DNA of 64,000 nucleotides from Actinomycetaceae bacterium (GTDB lineage Bacteria; Actinomycetota; Actinomycetes; Actinomycetales; Actinomycetaceae): NCBI GenBank assembly GCA_028724905.1, contig JAQYTG010000005.1, positions 62,001 to 126,000 of the forward strand, read 5' to 3'. Shown piece by piece: positions 9,622 to 18,369 of this stretch (position 1 is its first letter; each line of letters starts with the position of its first letter). The notes under the pieces were generated by a model. It saw only the letters and a program-made list of their open reading frames with translations, ran no database searches and was not told where the DNA came from. The position numbers and the translations under genes were made by a program.

Positions 9622-11177
9622 ATAGCTGGTGCTCAATGGTTGCTGCGGACTCCCCGCGGGTGAGGACTCGGCAGGCAGGGCGTGATCTGGCGGATATAGG
9701 CCAAACTGGGCGCGTAGGATCTGGCGATGGCGCCCTATATTCGACGTCCGCCAGACGTGCACCGGTGTATATCGGGAAGATTCGTCTGGACGTGCCGGTG
9801 GTGCTCTCGCCGATGGCTGGCGTTACGAATGCGCCTTTCCGTCAGCTCTGCCGCGAGTGTGCACAGCAGGGTTTGGCGGATGCGGGCTTTGGCGGTGGCG
9901 GCGATGTAGTTGCTGCTGATCAGCCGAGCTCCGATGCGGGATGTGCTGCCGCTTCTAGAGCTGGTCGTGACGGCGGCGCGCTAGGAGCTGGTGACGGAGT
10001 GAGGTCAGGTGGCGCTAGTGCGAATACTGCCTGCGTCACCCGAGCTTATGCTGGCTCAGCTCCGGCAGATGCTCACCCAGGTACCGATCTGGCGCGAACT
10101 CACGCAGGTATTCATGCGTCGGCAGGGCTCTTTGTGTGTGAGATGATCACCACGCGGGCGCTAGTAGAGGGAAAACCGGCCACCATGCAGATGGTGCAGC
10201 CAGATCTGGGCGATCCCGTGCGCTCGGTGCAGCTCTATGGGGTGCAGCCAGCCGTGACGGCTGCGGCGGTGCGCCGGCTCATCGAGCTTGGCCTAGCTGA
10301 CCATATTGACCTTAATTTTGGCTGTCCGGTGCCGAAAGTGACGCGCAAAGGAGGTGGCTCAGCGCTGCCGTGGAAGACCGATCTTTTCCGTGAGATTGTG
10401 AGTGCGGCGGTGCGCGCAGCTGAGGAGGCATCCGAGGATGCCGGACGTACCAGCGCGGTGCCAGTGACGGCGAAATTACGTATTGGCATTGATGCTGAGC
10501 ATCAGACATTTCGGGAGGCAGCTGCCATCGCAGTGGAATCAGGTATTGCGGCGCTGACGCTCCACGCCCGTACGCTCGAAGAGCACTATTCTGGCCATGC
10601 CCACTGGGAGCAGGTGGCGGAACTGGTACAGCTCGTGGATGGGGCGGTGCCGGTGTTTGGCAATGGTGACGTTTTTGAGGTGGATGACGCCGAACGCCTG
10701 ATGAGTATGAGTGGCTGTGATGGAGTGGCTATCGGGCGTGGAGCGCAGGGGCGCCCGTGGATTTTCTACGATATGGCAGCTGCCGCTTGTGGCTCGCCTA
10801 TGCGGGCGCAGCCATCGTTGGAGCGCGTGGCTGAGGTACTTATGCGCCACGCTGAGCTGATGGTGGAGCATTGGGGCGACGAGTTTAAAGCCGTGCGCGA
10901 TATGCGCAAACACATCGGCTGGTATCTGCGCGGATTCTCGGTGGGAGGGGATCTTCGCAGCCAGCTCGCCGTGGTGACTTCACTCGGGCAACTGCGCCAG
11001 CTACTGGATATGCTCGATCTGAGTCAGCCGTATCCGGCGGCCGCCTCCGGCGCGAGAGGGCGTGCCGGAGGAGCTAAGCGGGCGCACGTGCCTGAGCATT
11101 GGCTCGATTCGCGCGAGCTCAGTTCTTCCGAGCGTGCGATGATTAGCCATGCTGAAATTGGCGTCTCTGGCGGATGA
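9615..11177 (+). CDS. dus: tRNA-dihydrouridine synthase (DusB-like) with a long low-complexity insertion
   Basis: Flavoenzyme of the Dus family that reduces uridine in tRNA. The core motifs are [20 protein letters not shown] (about residues 62-81), [14 protein letters not shown] (173-186) and [18 protein letters not shown], with the catalytic Cys at about 237. Between the first two lies an Ala/Gly/Asp-rich stretch of about 85 residues (roughly 85-170) that is absent from typical DusB proteins of around 330-390 aa, which explains the 520-aa length. The first 50 residues are also atypical, so the true start may be internal. The ATG used here overlaps the glyS stop. Whether the insertion tolerates activity is unknown. 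Confidence 0.88.
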   Translation: MLDSWCSMVAADSPRVRTRQAGRDLADIGQTGRVGSGDGALYSTSARRAPVYIGKIRLDVPVVLSPMAGVTNAPFRQLCRECAQQGLADAGFGGGGDVVAADQPSSDAGCAAASRAGRDGGALGAGDGVRSGGASANTACVTRAYAGSAPADAHPGTDLARTHAGIHASAGLFVCEMITTRALVEGKPATMQMVQPDLGDPVRSVQLYGVQPAVTAAAVRRLIELGLADHIDLNFGCPVPKVTRKGGGSALPWKTDLFREIVSAAVRAAEEASEDAGRTSAVPVTAKLRIGIDAEHQTFREAAAIAVESGIAALTLHARTLEEHYSGHAHWEQVAELVQLVDGAVPVFGNGDVFEVDDAERLMSMSGCDGVAIGRGAQGRPWIFYDMAAAACGSPMRAQPSLERVAEVLMRHAELMVEHWGDEFKAVRDMRKHIGWYLRGFSVGGDLRSQLAVVTSLGQLRQLLDMLDLSQPYPAAASGARGRAGGAKRAHVPEHWLDSRELSSSERAMISHAEIGVSGG

Positions 11178-11355
11178 GTGGGGATAATCCGATGATCTGA
11201 GCGGCGTGCGGTCAGAGACCGCGAGCAATCCTGAATGAGTGGGCGTGGGCGAGCGGGAGTTGGCGTGAGCGAGTAGGTCTAGATGGATGGGCGTGAGCAG
11301 ATGTGAGTGCTTGAGAGCATAGCCAGTATTGAAAAACGCCAGCCGATATTGAAAA

Positions 11356-11391
11356 ATCGGTCTGCACGATAATATCGGTCTGCACGATAAT
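11356..11391. repeat. Exact 18-bp tandem repeat
   Basis: atcggtctgcacgataat occurs twice head to tail (11356-11373 and 11374-11391) with no mismatch. The left copy also ends a small hairpin, ccgat..atcgg. Confidence 0.85.
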
Positions 11392-11678
11392 AACAGCCCC
11401 CTGATAGCTGGCGATAAGACCAACCTCTGATAGCTCTAAAGTACCTGATAGCTAAAATGTCTGACCGATAACGTCACCCCTGGTGGCGGCATCAGCTGCT
11501 CTTGCGGCGGAGCTATCCAATAGTGGGCTAATAGTGGTCCAATAGCGAGCCGATCGCGGGCTAATATCGGGAGTGGGTCAGCACTATTAACCACTCAGCG
11601 AGCGCCTTGTCGTCCCTCAGAGCAGTGGCCAATATCCGGAGTGGGTCAATACTCTGTTAGCTACCTGTGGTAGGGGAT

Positions 11679-11775
11679 TGATGATGGGATACCCAGGTGA
11701 TGCATCAGGCAAAAGGTTGAGGATCTGGACACGCGCCGTAGGGGTGATGATGGGATACCCAGGTGATGCATCAGG
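11679..11775. repeat. Exact 31-bp direct repeats containing palindrome TGATGCATCA
   Basis: Two identical 31-bp copies at 11679-11709 and 11745-11775 start 66 bp apart. Both end in the perfect 10-bp palindrome TGATGCATCA and include the word gatgggatacccagg. They lie 60-150 bp upstream of the dgt start, so they could be an operator pair or an intergenic repeat family. Confidence 0.85.
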
Positions 11776-11821
11776 GGAGCTGATACAGGGTGGCGGCAAT
11801 ATGTCTGCAGTGGAAACCCGT

Positions 11822-11827
11822 TAGAAT
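11822..11827 (+). promoter_or_regulatory. -10-like hexamer for leaderless dgt
   Basis: TAGAAT lies 6 nt before the GTG start of dgt, with no ribosome binding site. This matches the leaderless spacing seen at other genes in the window. Confidence 0.55.
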
Positions 11828-11833
11828 GATCTC

Positions 11834-13123
11834 GTGACTAGTCTCTATCGAGAAAGCGACAGCGAGCGGTGGGCGTGGGAGCCGCCCAAGAGCAAATCAC
11901 GCACGGAGTTTGAGCGTGATCGAGCGCGCGTGCTTCACTCGTCCGCGCTGCGCAGGCTCGGGGCGAAGACGCAGGTACTCGGGCCGGAGGCAGATGATTT
12001 TGTACGCACTCGTCTCACCCATTCGCTTGAGGTGGCTCAGATAGGGCGCTCGCTGGCTAAGAATCTTGGCTGTGATCCAGATATTGTGGAAACGGCTTGC
12101 CTGTGTCACGATCTTGGCCATCCTCCGTTTGGGCACAACGGAGAGCGGGCGTTGGCTGAAGTGGCGGCCTCAATTGGTGGGTTTGAAGGCAATGCTCAGA
12201 CGCTGCGGATTCTCACTCGTCTGGAACCGAAGCGTTTCCATGCGGATGGTGCTCCTGCAGGTCTGAATCTCACGCGAGCCACGTTGGATGCCACAGTGAA
12301 GTATCCGTGGCGGCGGGGGCGTGGCCCGTACGGGGAGCAAGCTCCTAAATTTGGGGTGTACGAGGATGATGCGGCCGTTTTTGAGTGGCTTCATGGTGGT
12401 CACGGCTATCACAAGCCGATCGAGGCGCAGATTATGGATCTCTCTGACGATATTGCCTACTGTGTGCATGATGTGGAAGATGCGCTCGTGCACGCCGTCA
12501 CGCATCCTCGCGCTACTGCGCGGTTGTATGAGGGGCAGGAGCCAGGGGATATTCTACGTGCTGTGGGCGCTGAACGTCGTGCCGTGATTGCCGTCACTGA
12601 AAAATGGTATGGGCAGCGAGTGCCGGAGCAGCAGTTGGATACGGCTTTTGATCGCTTGCTAGCTCTTCCCTCGTGGCCAAGTTCTTTTGCGGGTTCGATG
12701 CGGGATTTGGCTCGTCTTAAGGATCTCACCTCGGATCTGATTGGTCGCTTCATTAAGGCCGTGACGGCAGCCACTCGGGAACGTTTTGGGTCTGAGCCGC
12801 TGGGGCGCTATCACGGTGAAGTGGTGATTCCTCAGCATACGCTCGCCGAGATTACGGCTCTTAAGGGTTTGGCCACGTATGTCGTGATGGCTCCTCGCGA
12901 GCGTGAACCCGTTTATTTTGAGCAGCGCACGATCATTTTTGACCTTGTTGATGCTATCAGCGAACAGCCGCAAGAGCGGCTAGAGCCGGCTTTCGTGGGT
13001 GCGTGGCGGAGTGCGGGCGATGATCGTGGACGGCTCAGGGTGGTGATTGATCAGGTGGCCTCGCTCACTGATCTGTCCGCTCGCACCTGGCATTCTCGCT
13101 ACTGCGGAATGCTGCGCAACTAG
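11834..13123 (+). CDS. dgt: Deoxyguanosinetriphosphate triphosphohydrolase-like protein
   Basis: HD-domain hydrolase that splits dNTPs to deoxynucleoside and triphosphate; 429 aa. The N-terminal RTRLTHSLEVAQIGRSLA and CLCHDLGHPPFGHNGE give the H..HD metal ligands, and ISDDIAYCVHDVED-type residues (LSDDIAYCVHDVEDA) provide the final Asp. Start is GTG at 11834, supported by an upstream TAGAAT. It sits just before dnaG, a frequent actinobacterial arrangement (dgt-dnaG). Substrate preference among dNTPs cannot be read from the sequence. Confidence 0.93.
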   Translation: MTSLYRESDSERWAWEPPKSKSRTEFERDRARVLHSSALRRLGAKTQVLGPEADDFVRTRLTHSLEVAQIGRSLAKNLGCDPDIVETACLCHDLGHPPFGHNGERALAEVAASIGGFEGNAQTLRILTRLEPKRFHADGAPAGLNLTRATLDATVKYPWRRGRGPYGEQAPKFGVYEDDAAVFEWLHGGHGYHKPIEAQIMDLSDDIAYCVHDVEDALVHAVTHPRATARLYEGQEPGDILRAVGAERRAVIAVTEKWYGQRVPEQQLDTAFDRLLALPSWPSSFAGSMRDLARLKDLTSDLIGRFIKAVTAATRERFGSEPLGRYHGEVVIPQHTLAEITALKGLATYVVMAPREREPVYFEQRTIIFDLVDAISEQPQERLEPAFVGAWRSAGDDRGRLRVVIDQVASLTDLSARTWHSRYCGMLRN

Positions 13124-13413
13124 TACTGTATGGTGATGGCGCCGCTCAGATAGTCGCTCAGATCATTGTGCCCGTCGAGTTGCTGCTAGTGGTTGGGCTT
13201 ATTGTTTCGCGGCGGATGCTGTTGGTCAGCTATCGTGTCAAGGAGCTGGCTAGCTATCGTGTCAGGGATCCGTATGGTCGGCAGACTAATTTTATTAATA
13301 TGAGCTGCGCTCCGAGTTGATTAGAATAGCTGATCGGTAGTATCAACCAGCCGAGGTGTGTGATCGGCCGGTAGTATGAGCTGGCCGCTGTGAAACTTGG
13401 GTGAGCGGCCTAG
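13124..13413. other. dgt-dnaG intergenic stretch
   Basis: About 290 bp with no gene. It contains a repeated theme around ggtagtatcaaccagc (13337) and ggtagtatgagctgg (13372), and a duplicated gctatcgtgtca..g block near 13229 and 13254. The dnaG promoter lies at its right end. Confidence 0.5.
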
Positions 13414-13419
13414 TATGAT
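13414..13419 (+). promoter_or_regulatory. -10-like hexamer for leaderless dnaG
   Basis: TATGAT lies 7 nt before ATG 13427, and an overlapping TAGTAT starts at 13411. No Shine-Dalgarno sequence is present. This supports the start MAGRIRDGV rather than the TTG at 13397 in the ORF track. Confidence 0.5.
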
Positions 13420-13426
13420 ATGGCTC

Positions 13427-15589
13427 ATGGCAGGGCGTATTCGTGATGGTGTGGTGGATGAGGTCAAGCAGCGCACCCGAATTGAAGATATTGTGGGCGA
13501 ATACGTGACTCTCAAACCGGCTGGAGTAGGCTCGCTCAAGGGACTCTGCCCGTTCCATGACGAGAAAACGCCATCGTTCAACGTGCGTCCACAAGTGGGG
13601 TACTTTCATTGTTTCGGGTGCGGTGAGAGTGGTGACGTCATTGCTTTTATCCAAAAAATTGAAAGTGTCCCTTTCGTTGAAGCCGTCGAATATCTGGCGC
13701 GAAAAGCTGGGGTGTCGGTGGAGTATGAGGAGGGCACTCATGCGGGTGGTGACGCTGGTGCTCGTGACGTCAAACGCGCGCGGCTTATTGATGCGCACCG
13801 TGTGGCAGAGGATTTCTATGTGAGTCAGCTCAGTACACCAGCTGCGGCAGCGGGGCGGGAGTTGCTGGCGGGGCGCGGGTTTGATGCGCAGGCGATTGCG
13901 CATTTTCGTGTGGGCTATTCGCCTAGTAGCTGGAATTCGCTACTCGATGTGCTGCGCAAGCATGGTTTTACAGAGAGGGAGATTGCAGCGAGCGGATTGG
14001 TGAGTACTGGAGCACGCGGACCTTATGACCGTTTCCGTGGGCGGCTCATGTGGCCGATCCGTTCGATTACTGGTGAGACGATTGGGTTCGGGGCGCGCAA
14101 AATTGATGATTCTGATGAGGGGCCGAAGTATCTCAACACTCCCGAGACGCTCATTTACCGGAAATCTCAGGTGCTCTATGGGCTTGATCTGGCTAAGAAA
14201 GCAATTGCTGAGGGGCGTCGCATTGTGGTGGTGGAGGGGTACACCGACGTGATGGCTGCGCATATCGCGGGTGTGCCTCAGGCGGTGGCTACGTGTGGTA
14301 CGGCATTCGGGCATGAGCACGCGAAAATTGCGCGGCGCTTGATCGGGGATTCTGCCTCGGTGGCCGCTGGCGTGATCTTACATAGCGGGCGGAGCTTCGG
14401 TGGGGAAGTAGTGTTTACGTTTGACGGCGATGCGGCAGGGCAGAAAGCGGCGCTGCGGGTGTTTCAGGAAGACCAGAGTTTTGGAGTGCAGACCTTCGTG
14501 TCGATTTTGCCTGAGGGGCTCGATCCATGCGAACTACGTATGAAATATGGCGATTCAGCCGTACGTGAAGTGATTGACAGGCGCGAGCCGCTCTTCGCTT
14601 TCGTCATCCGTTCTATCTTGCGCGACGTGCCGTTGCAGACGGCGGAGGGGCGTGCAGCTGGATTGCGGGCGAGCGCTCCGGTGGTGGCCTCTATTCGGGA
14701 TCGCGTGTTGCGTAGCGAATATGTGCGTCAGCTGGCTGGCTGGCTGGGGATGGAAGAACATCTGGTACGTGAATCTGTGGTGCAAGCTCAGCGGCAGCAT
14801 TCATTTTCTCCGCCGCAGATTTCGCAGGGGCGAGGCGGCGCCGGCGGTGCTGATCGTGTTTCTGGCGGACGTGACGGCACTGGCGTCTCTGGCGGCAGTA
14901 GCTCCGGTAACGTCAATGGCAGACTGGGCCATCATGCTGGTGGTTTTTCAGGAGTGGGGCTTGATGGCTCTGTATCTGGGTATGTGCCTCGCGCACAAAA
15001 CGATCTAGGTGAGGTAGCTACATCTGCGATGGAATCGGCTGCTCCGGTGTTAAAAGCGCGCGCAGATATCCGCGATCCTGTAGAGCGCACTGAGCGGGCG
15101 GCGCTGGAAGTGATGCTGCAGCTGCCGCGTTTGGCTCTCGCTGCCAATGCACAGCAGTTGCCGAGCCAAAGTTTCGTGGTGCCCATTCATCGCACAGTGT
15201 TTGACGCCATCCGAGCAGCCGGAGGAGTACGAGCGGCTCAGGAGAGGATGGATGCTTTAACGGCTGGTGGGATGGCTGAGGATGCGGCGGAGTTGGCTGG
15301 TGCGAATTGGTTTGTGGGTGAGGTGGCTCGCCAGCTTGATTCAAGCGTGCGTGGGGCGGTGTTTCAGCTGAGTGTGGAACCGATTGCGGAAGATCGTAGC
15401 GCGGATATGTGGCGGTATGTGCGCGGAGTGATGATGGCGCTCATTCGCCAGGGGTATACCCGCCAGATTGCTGATGTGCGTTCGCAGATGCAGAGAGTAG
15501 GCTCCGATTCGCCCGATCAAGCGATGCTCTTCGAGCGTCTCATCGAGTTGGAAAAACGCCGACGTGCTTTTGATGAAGTGGATTCGTGA
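13427..15589 (+). CDS. dnaG: DNA primase (DnaG)
   Basis: Makes RNA primers for replication; 720 aa from the chosen ATG. The CHC2 zinc finger is visible at the N-terminus as CPFHDEKTPSFNV followed by YFHCFGCGESGD. The Toprim catalytic core shows VVVEGYTDVMA and FTFDGDAAGQKA. Two places are unusual: an extra segment (ASVAAGVILHSGRSF) just before the second Toprim motif, and a Gly/Ser-rich linker of about 50 residues (GRGGAGGADRVSGGRD onward) between core and C-terminal helicase-binding domain. Both fit the pattern of low-complexity growth seen in other enzymes here. Confidence 0.95.
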   Translation: MAGRIRDGVVDEVKQRTRIEDIVGEYVTLKPAGVGSLKGLCPFHDEKTPSFNVRPQVGYFHCFGCGESGDVIAFIQKIESVPFVEAVEYLARKAGVSVEYEEGTHAGGDAGARDVKRARLIDAHRVAEDFYVSQLSTPAAAAGRELLAGRGFDAQAIAHFRVGYSPSSWNSLLDVLRKHGFTEREIAASGLVSTGARGPYDRFRGRLMWPIRSITGETIGFGARKIDDSDEGPKYLNTPETLIYRKSQVLYGLDLAKKAIAEGRRIVVVEGYTDVMAAHIAGVPQAVATCGTAFGHEHAKIARRLIGDSASVAAGVILHSGRSFGGEVVFTFDGDAAGQKAALRVFQEDQSFGVQTFVSILPEGLDPCELRMKYGDSAVREVIDRREPLFAFVIRSILRDVPLQTAEGRAAGLRASAPVVASIRDRVLRSEYVRQLAGWLGMEEHLVRESVVQAQRQHSFSPPQISQGRGGAGGADRVSGGRDGTGVSGGSSSGNVNGRLGHHAGGFSGVGLDGSVSGYVPRAQNDLGEVATSAMESAAPVLKARADIRDPVERTERAALEVMLQLPRLALAANAQQLPSQSFVVPIHRTVFDAIRAAGGVRAAQERMDALTAGGMAEDAAELAGANWFVGEVARQLDSSVRGAVFQLSVEPIAEDRSADMWRYVRGVMMALIRQGYTRQIADVRSQMQRVGSDSPDQAMLFERLIELEKRRRAFDEVDS

Positions 15590-15679
15590 ACGATGCTACT
15601 CGCGTGCGCACGTGTGGCAAGGATGCGCTGATATTGGCTTTGTATTCGCCCGCTCAAAACATATACCATAGGTGGCGTT

Positions 15680-15753
15680 GCCCCTGTAGCTCAGACGGTT
15701 AGAGCAGGGAACTCATAATTCTTTGGTCGCGGGTTCGAGTCCTGCCGGGGGCA
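15680..15753 (+). tRNA. tRNA-Met (CAU)
   Basis: A full cloverleaf can be folded: acceptor GCCCCTG/CGGGGGC, D stem GCTC/GAGC, anticodon stem GGGAA/TTCTT around loop CTCATAA, and T arm GCGGG TTCGAGT CCTGC. The anticodon is CAT. No CCA is encoded. It resembles actinobacterial elongator tRNA-Met; tRNA-Ile2 (lysidine-modified CAU) is the alternative. The anticodon stem has two G-T pairs. Confidence 0.93.
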
Positions 15754-15858
15754 CATGGATATACTGGTCAGGTAGCTGCGCTGTAGCAGCCGTGTACACT
15801 TCGCGGCAGGCAAGCAGCAGAGAAACCGCACGAGCAAACAAGAATGACGAGGTGACGC

Positions 15859-16803
15859 ATGAGCGCGAATGTATCAACCAATGGCTTTGCCCAGCCCCCA
15901 CAGCCGAAGCAGGGGAAAGGGCCGATCATTCTGGTGATTACTGGCGTCGTGGTGGGGTTAGTATCGCTCATCGTGATGCTCGTCTTTCTGGGCGGCGCCG
16001 TAGGTGGCGTGCTCAAAGAAATGCCGCAGATAGACTCCGGTGTGGGCAGTGCCAGTGTGCAGGCAAAAGCTGAAGATAAAGTTGTTATCCTCGGTGATCC
16101 GAGTCAGCTAGTGGATGCTCGTCGTTGCTATCTCGTCGATGGTCATGGTGACGACGCTACCGGCAAGGTGCGCAATGAAGCCATTCCTGGGATGGAAGAC
16201 TTCGATATGCTTGGCGTGGTTGCCCGAGGAGACTGGACGCCTTTTGGTGCGTTCGTCGCCCAGGTAGATGGAACGTACACCCTCAAATGTGATGAACAAA
16301 AGCCAGTAGCACTGGCTATTATACCGTTGCCAGATACGGATACGCTTGTGGGGGCAGGAATAGGGATTGTTGTCAGCCTCATCTGCGGCTTTGTGGGTTT
16401 TGCGCTGTTTATTGCTGGCATTATTTGGCTCATTGTACGTCACGTGCGCCGCAAGCAGGCCGCCAGTGCAGCAGCTGCGCATACATCCGGTGTGGGCGTG
16501 ACGGCAGGCGGTGCTGCAAGCATGGGTGCGTCTCAGTGGCAGACGTCGCAGCCCGGGCAGTGGCAGCAAAATCCATCGCAAAATTCGTGGCAGAATCAGC
16601 CGCAGCAAAATCAGTGGCAGCAAGGCTCCGAGCAGAGCCAGGATGCGAACTGGCAGAGCGCCTGGGAACAGCCAACGTCGCCAAATTCGGTGACGCCGAC
16701 TCCGCAGGTACCGCCACCGCCACAGCCGCAGCCGACTATCCAGCCGCAATGGACGCAGCCGCAGAATCCTCCGCAAGGCAGTGACACCCCGCAAGGTCAG
16801 TGA
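15859..16803 (+). CDS. Two-TM membrane protein with Trp/Gln-rich tail, function unknown
   Basis: A 314-aa protein I do not recognise. One membrane segment is near residues 20-45 (IILVITGVVVGLVSLIVMLV) and another near 168-195 (VVSLICGFVGFALFIAGIIW), with an external region of about 120 residues between. The C-terminal 100 residues are low complexity, with Gln, Asn and Pro and Trp recurring every 5-9 residues (SQWQTSQPGQWQQN). The tail probably lies in the cytoplasm and is disordered. It follows the tRNA gene by about 100 bp and starts at an ATG with a modest GAGG upstream. No neighbour suggests a role. Confidence 0.75.
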   Translation: MSANVSTNGFAQPPQPKQGKGPIILVITGVVVGLVSLIVMLVFLGGAVGGVLKEMPQIDSGVGSASVQAKAEDKVVILGDPSQLVDARRCYLVDGHGDDATGKVRNEAIPGMEDFDMLGVVARGDWTPFGAFVAQVDGTYTLKCDEQKPVALAIIPLPDTDTLVGAGIGIVVSLICGFVGFALFIAGIIWLIVRHVRRKQAASAAAAHTSGVGVTAGGAASMGASQWQTSQPGQWQQNPSQNSWQNQPQQNQWQQGSEQSQDANWQSAWEQPTSPNSVTPTPQVPPPPQPQPTIQPQWTQPQNPPQGSDTPQGQ

Positions 16804-17127
16804 TAGTCGCAGCATGAGCAGCGAGCGTGGATAGATGTGGAGTGGATGCCCGCTCATATCATCCTGAGCAGTTATGGCCGCCGATCATCCTAAGTGGTCG
16901 CGGCTACCTATGCCGTGTGGCTGGCTCTCGCATGGCCGTTCCCCTCTATATCAGACCGAATTCTCCCCAGCCGCCGGCCGCCAGAACTAGCACCGAGCCT
17001 GATGGTGAAAATGGCCTGCTGGCGGTATTTTCCCAGACAAGTGGGTGCGGGGCGCGGCATTGGCGGGGGATATCGAGTAGTATGGGCTGTGGCTATTAGC
17101 GTGATGATGCGGATGTGTGGAGGAAAA
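16804..17127. other. Gap before receiver-like gene
   Basis: The ORF track extends the next gene back to 16894, but that part reads as non-coding and has no good start. Words tcatcctgagcag and tcatcctaagtgg repeat near 16859 and 16886. The GGAGG at 17119-17123 marks the real translation start. Confidence 0.5.
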
Positions 17128-17538
17128 ATGGCGCAGAGTTCTGATCGTAGCGCAGTGAAAGTGCTTGTGTATTCTGACAACTCGGAGTTTCGCAAACAGG
17201 TGATGTTTGCTGTCGGAAGAAAAGTGGCAGCAGATCTTCCTGAGATTGAGTATGTAGAAGCGGCCACCTGGCCAGGCGCAGATGTGAAAGTGCAAGAACA
17301 GAAGTTTGATCTGCTCATTCTCGATGCGGAGACGCCGAAATTGGGTGGCATTGGGTTCGGTAAGAAAGTGCGTGACGAATACGAGCCGGAGATGCCACTG
17401 CTGGTGATCGTGGCGCGTCCGCAAGATGAGTGGCTGGCACGCACTGCGAAGCCCAACGCCGTCGTTGTGCAACCTATTCAGCCGAAGCAGCTCGCTGACG
17501 CCGTGGCTGGAGTGTTACGCCAGACGTTGAAAAGCTGA
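17128..17538 (+). CDS. Stand-alone degenerate receiver-domain protein
   Basis: A 136-aa protein folding like a CheY receiver domain: KVLVYSDNSEF, then FDLLILDAETPKLGG with a candidate phosphoacceptor Asp at about 66, then LLVIVAR and VVVQPIQPKQL. The Thr/Ser usually found after the fourth strand is Ala (about 96), and the near-invariant Lys of the KP pair is Gln (about 105). It has no DNA-binding or output domain. I infer a pseudo-receiver that works by protein contact rather than by phosphorylation. Start chosen because GGAGG lies 4 nt upstream. Confidence 0.75.
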   Translation: MAQSSDRSAVKVLVYSDNSEFRKQVMFAVGRKVAADLPEIEYVEAATWPGADVKVQEQKFDLLILDAETPKLGGIGFGKKVRDEYEPEMPLLVIVARPQDEWLARTAKPNAVVVQPIQPKQLADAVAGVLRQTLKS

Positions 17539-17653
17539 TGTAGCTGGGAAAAGTTGATGTAGCTGGCCAGTCAATGCCTTACAGCTGGTCAGTGCCCTGT
17601 GGCCACGGCTGCCTGATGTCATCTTGCTTCCTAGTCGATTGCCGGCCTAGTTG

Positions 17654-18064
17654 CTAGAGCTGAATGCCGTCATCGTCGTCCTCACGGCCCTGGGGCAGAT
17701 AGAGGAAAATAGCGCCAGCGCTAGCTATGCACGCAGCGAGTGCGCAGACCCCGAGGAGCCAGCCTGTCAGCGGCAACAGGCCAAAGAGACTGAGCAGCGT
17801 CACCGCCATGAGTATCAGTGCAAGAGTGAGCACGGCACGGGCAAATACGGAGTGATGCTGTGGCCTCGGGGCAGATGGCAGTTCACTCGGATCAAAAGGC
17901 TCCTCGGGTGATTCGGTAGCTTCCCAATCTCGTGGGCCAGATCCGCGTGGAGGCAGAGCATAGTCGAGATCTGTGAGATGCCTAGTAATTTCGTCCCACT
18001 CTGCCACGTAGTCTGGCTCGTTGCCGTCACTTTTTCCAGATTTCCTGCGAGGGTGAATGCTCAT
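17654..18064 (-). CDS. Small two-TM membrane protein, function unknown
   Basis: A 136-aa protein with a charged N-terminal half (YVAEWDEITRHLTDLDYALPP) and two adjacent membrane helices around residues 75-95 and 98-120, ending in an acidic tail GREDDDDGIQL. The EWDEITRHL segment recurs, from memory, in small actinobacterial hypothetical proteins, but I cannot name a function. The ATG has no ribosome binding site and a TACAGT hexamer 6 nt upstream. It is convergent with the receiver-like gene and divergent from pfp. Confidence 0.75.
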   Translation of the reverse strand: MSIHPRRKSGKSDGNEPDYVAEWDEITRHLTDLDYALPPRGSGPRDWEATESPEEPFDPSELPSAPRPQHHSVFARAVLTLALILMAVTLLSLFGLLPLTGWLLGVCALAACIASAGAIFLYLPQGREDDDDGIQL

Positions 18065-18070
18065 GGCTTC

Positions 18071-18076
18071 ACTGTA
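18071..18076 (-). promoter_or_regulatory. -10-like hexamer for leaderless membrane-protein gene
   Basis: On the minus strand TACAGT lies 6 nt before the ATG at 18064. No Shine-Dalgarno sequence is present. Confidence 0.5.
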
Positions 18077-18369
18077 CCGTGATGAAGCGCGCTAAAGTTG
18101 AGGTAGCGGCCGTGTGGCCTCGCAGCAATCTCGAGTGCATATAGGATGCGTAGAACGAATGTGTGTTCCAGCAACTGTGCGCTCTGTGTGCTCTGTTCAC
18201 TCTGTGAATGCTGTGTGCGTCGCCGTTCGGGCTGGGGCCTAGCTGGGCTTTGTGTGGGTTTGGCTGAGGGCTGGAGCCTGGATCGGGCTTGTCGGAAGTC
18301 TGGGCGCGGCGCGAGTGCGTCGCCGTCACGCGCGATGCCGTTTCGTCAATGATGGAAGAAAGGATTCGG

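Larger units (their letters stand above)
11178..11821. other. Repeat-rich gap before dgt
   Basis: About 640 bp with no recognisable gene. It contains gatattgaaaa repeats, an 18-bp tandem repeat, scattered ctgatagct words and a 31-bp exact repeat pair (both listed separately). A few short ORFs such as 11617-11799 (-) simply translate these repeats. Confidence 0.55.

Noticed and set aside
11679-11775. Two-repeat CRISPR-like unit
   Set aside because: Only two copies with a 35-bp interval and no cas genes; better described as direct repeats.
16108-16857. 249-aa Arg/Leu-rich minus-strand ORF
   Set aside because: Antisense to the Gln/Trp-rich gene; Leu/Arg richness is simply the reverse complement of its CAG-type codons.
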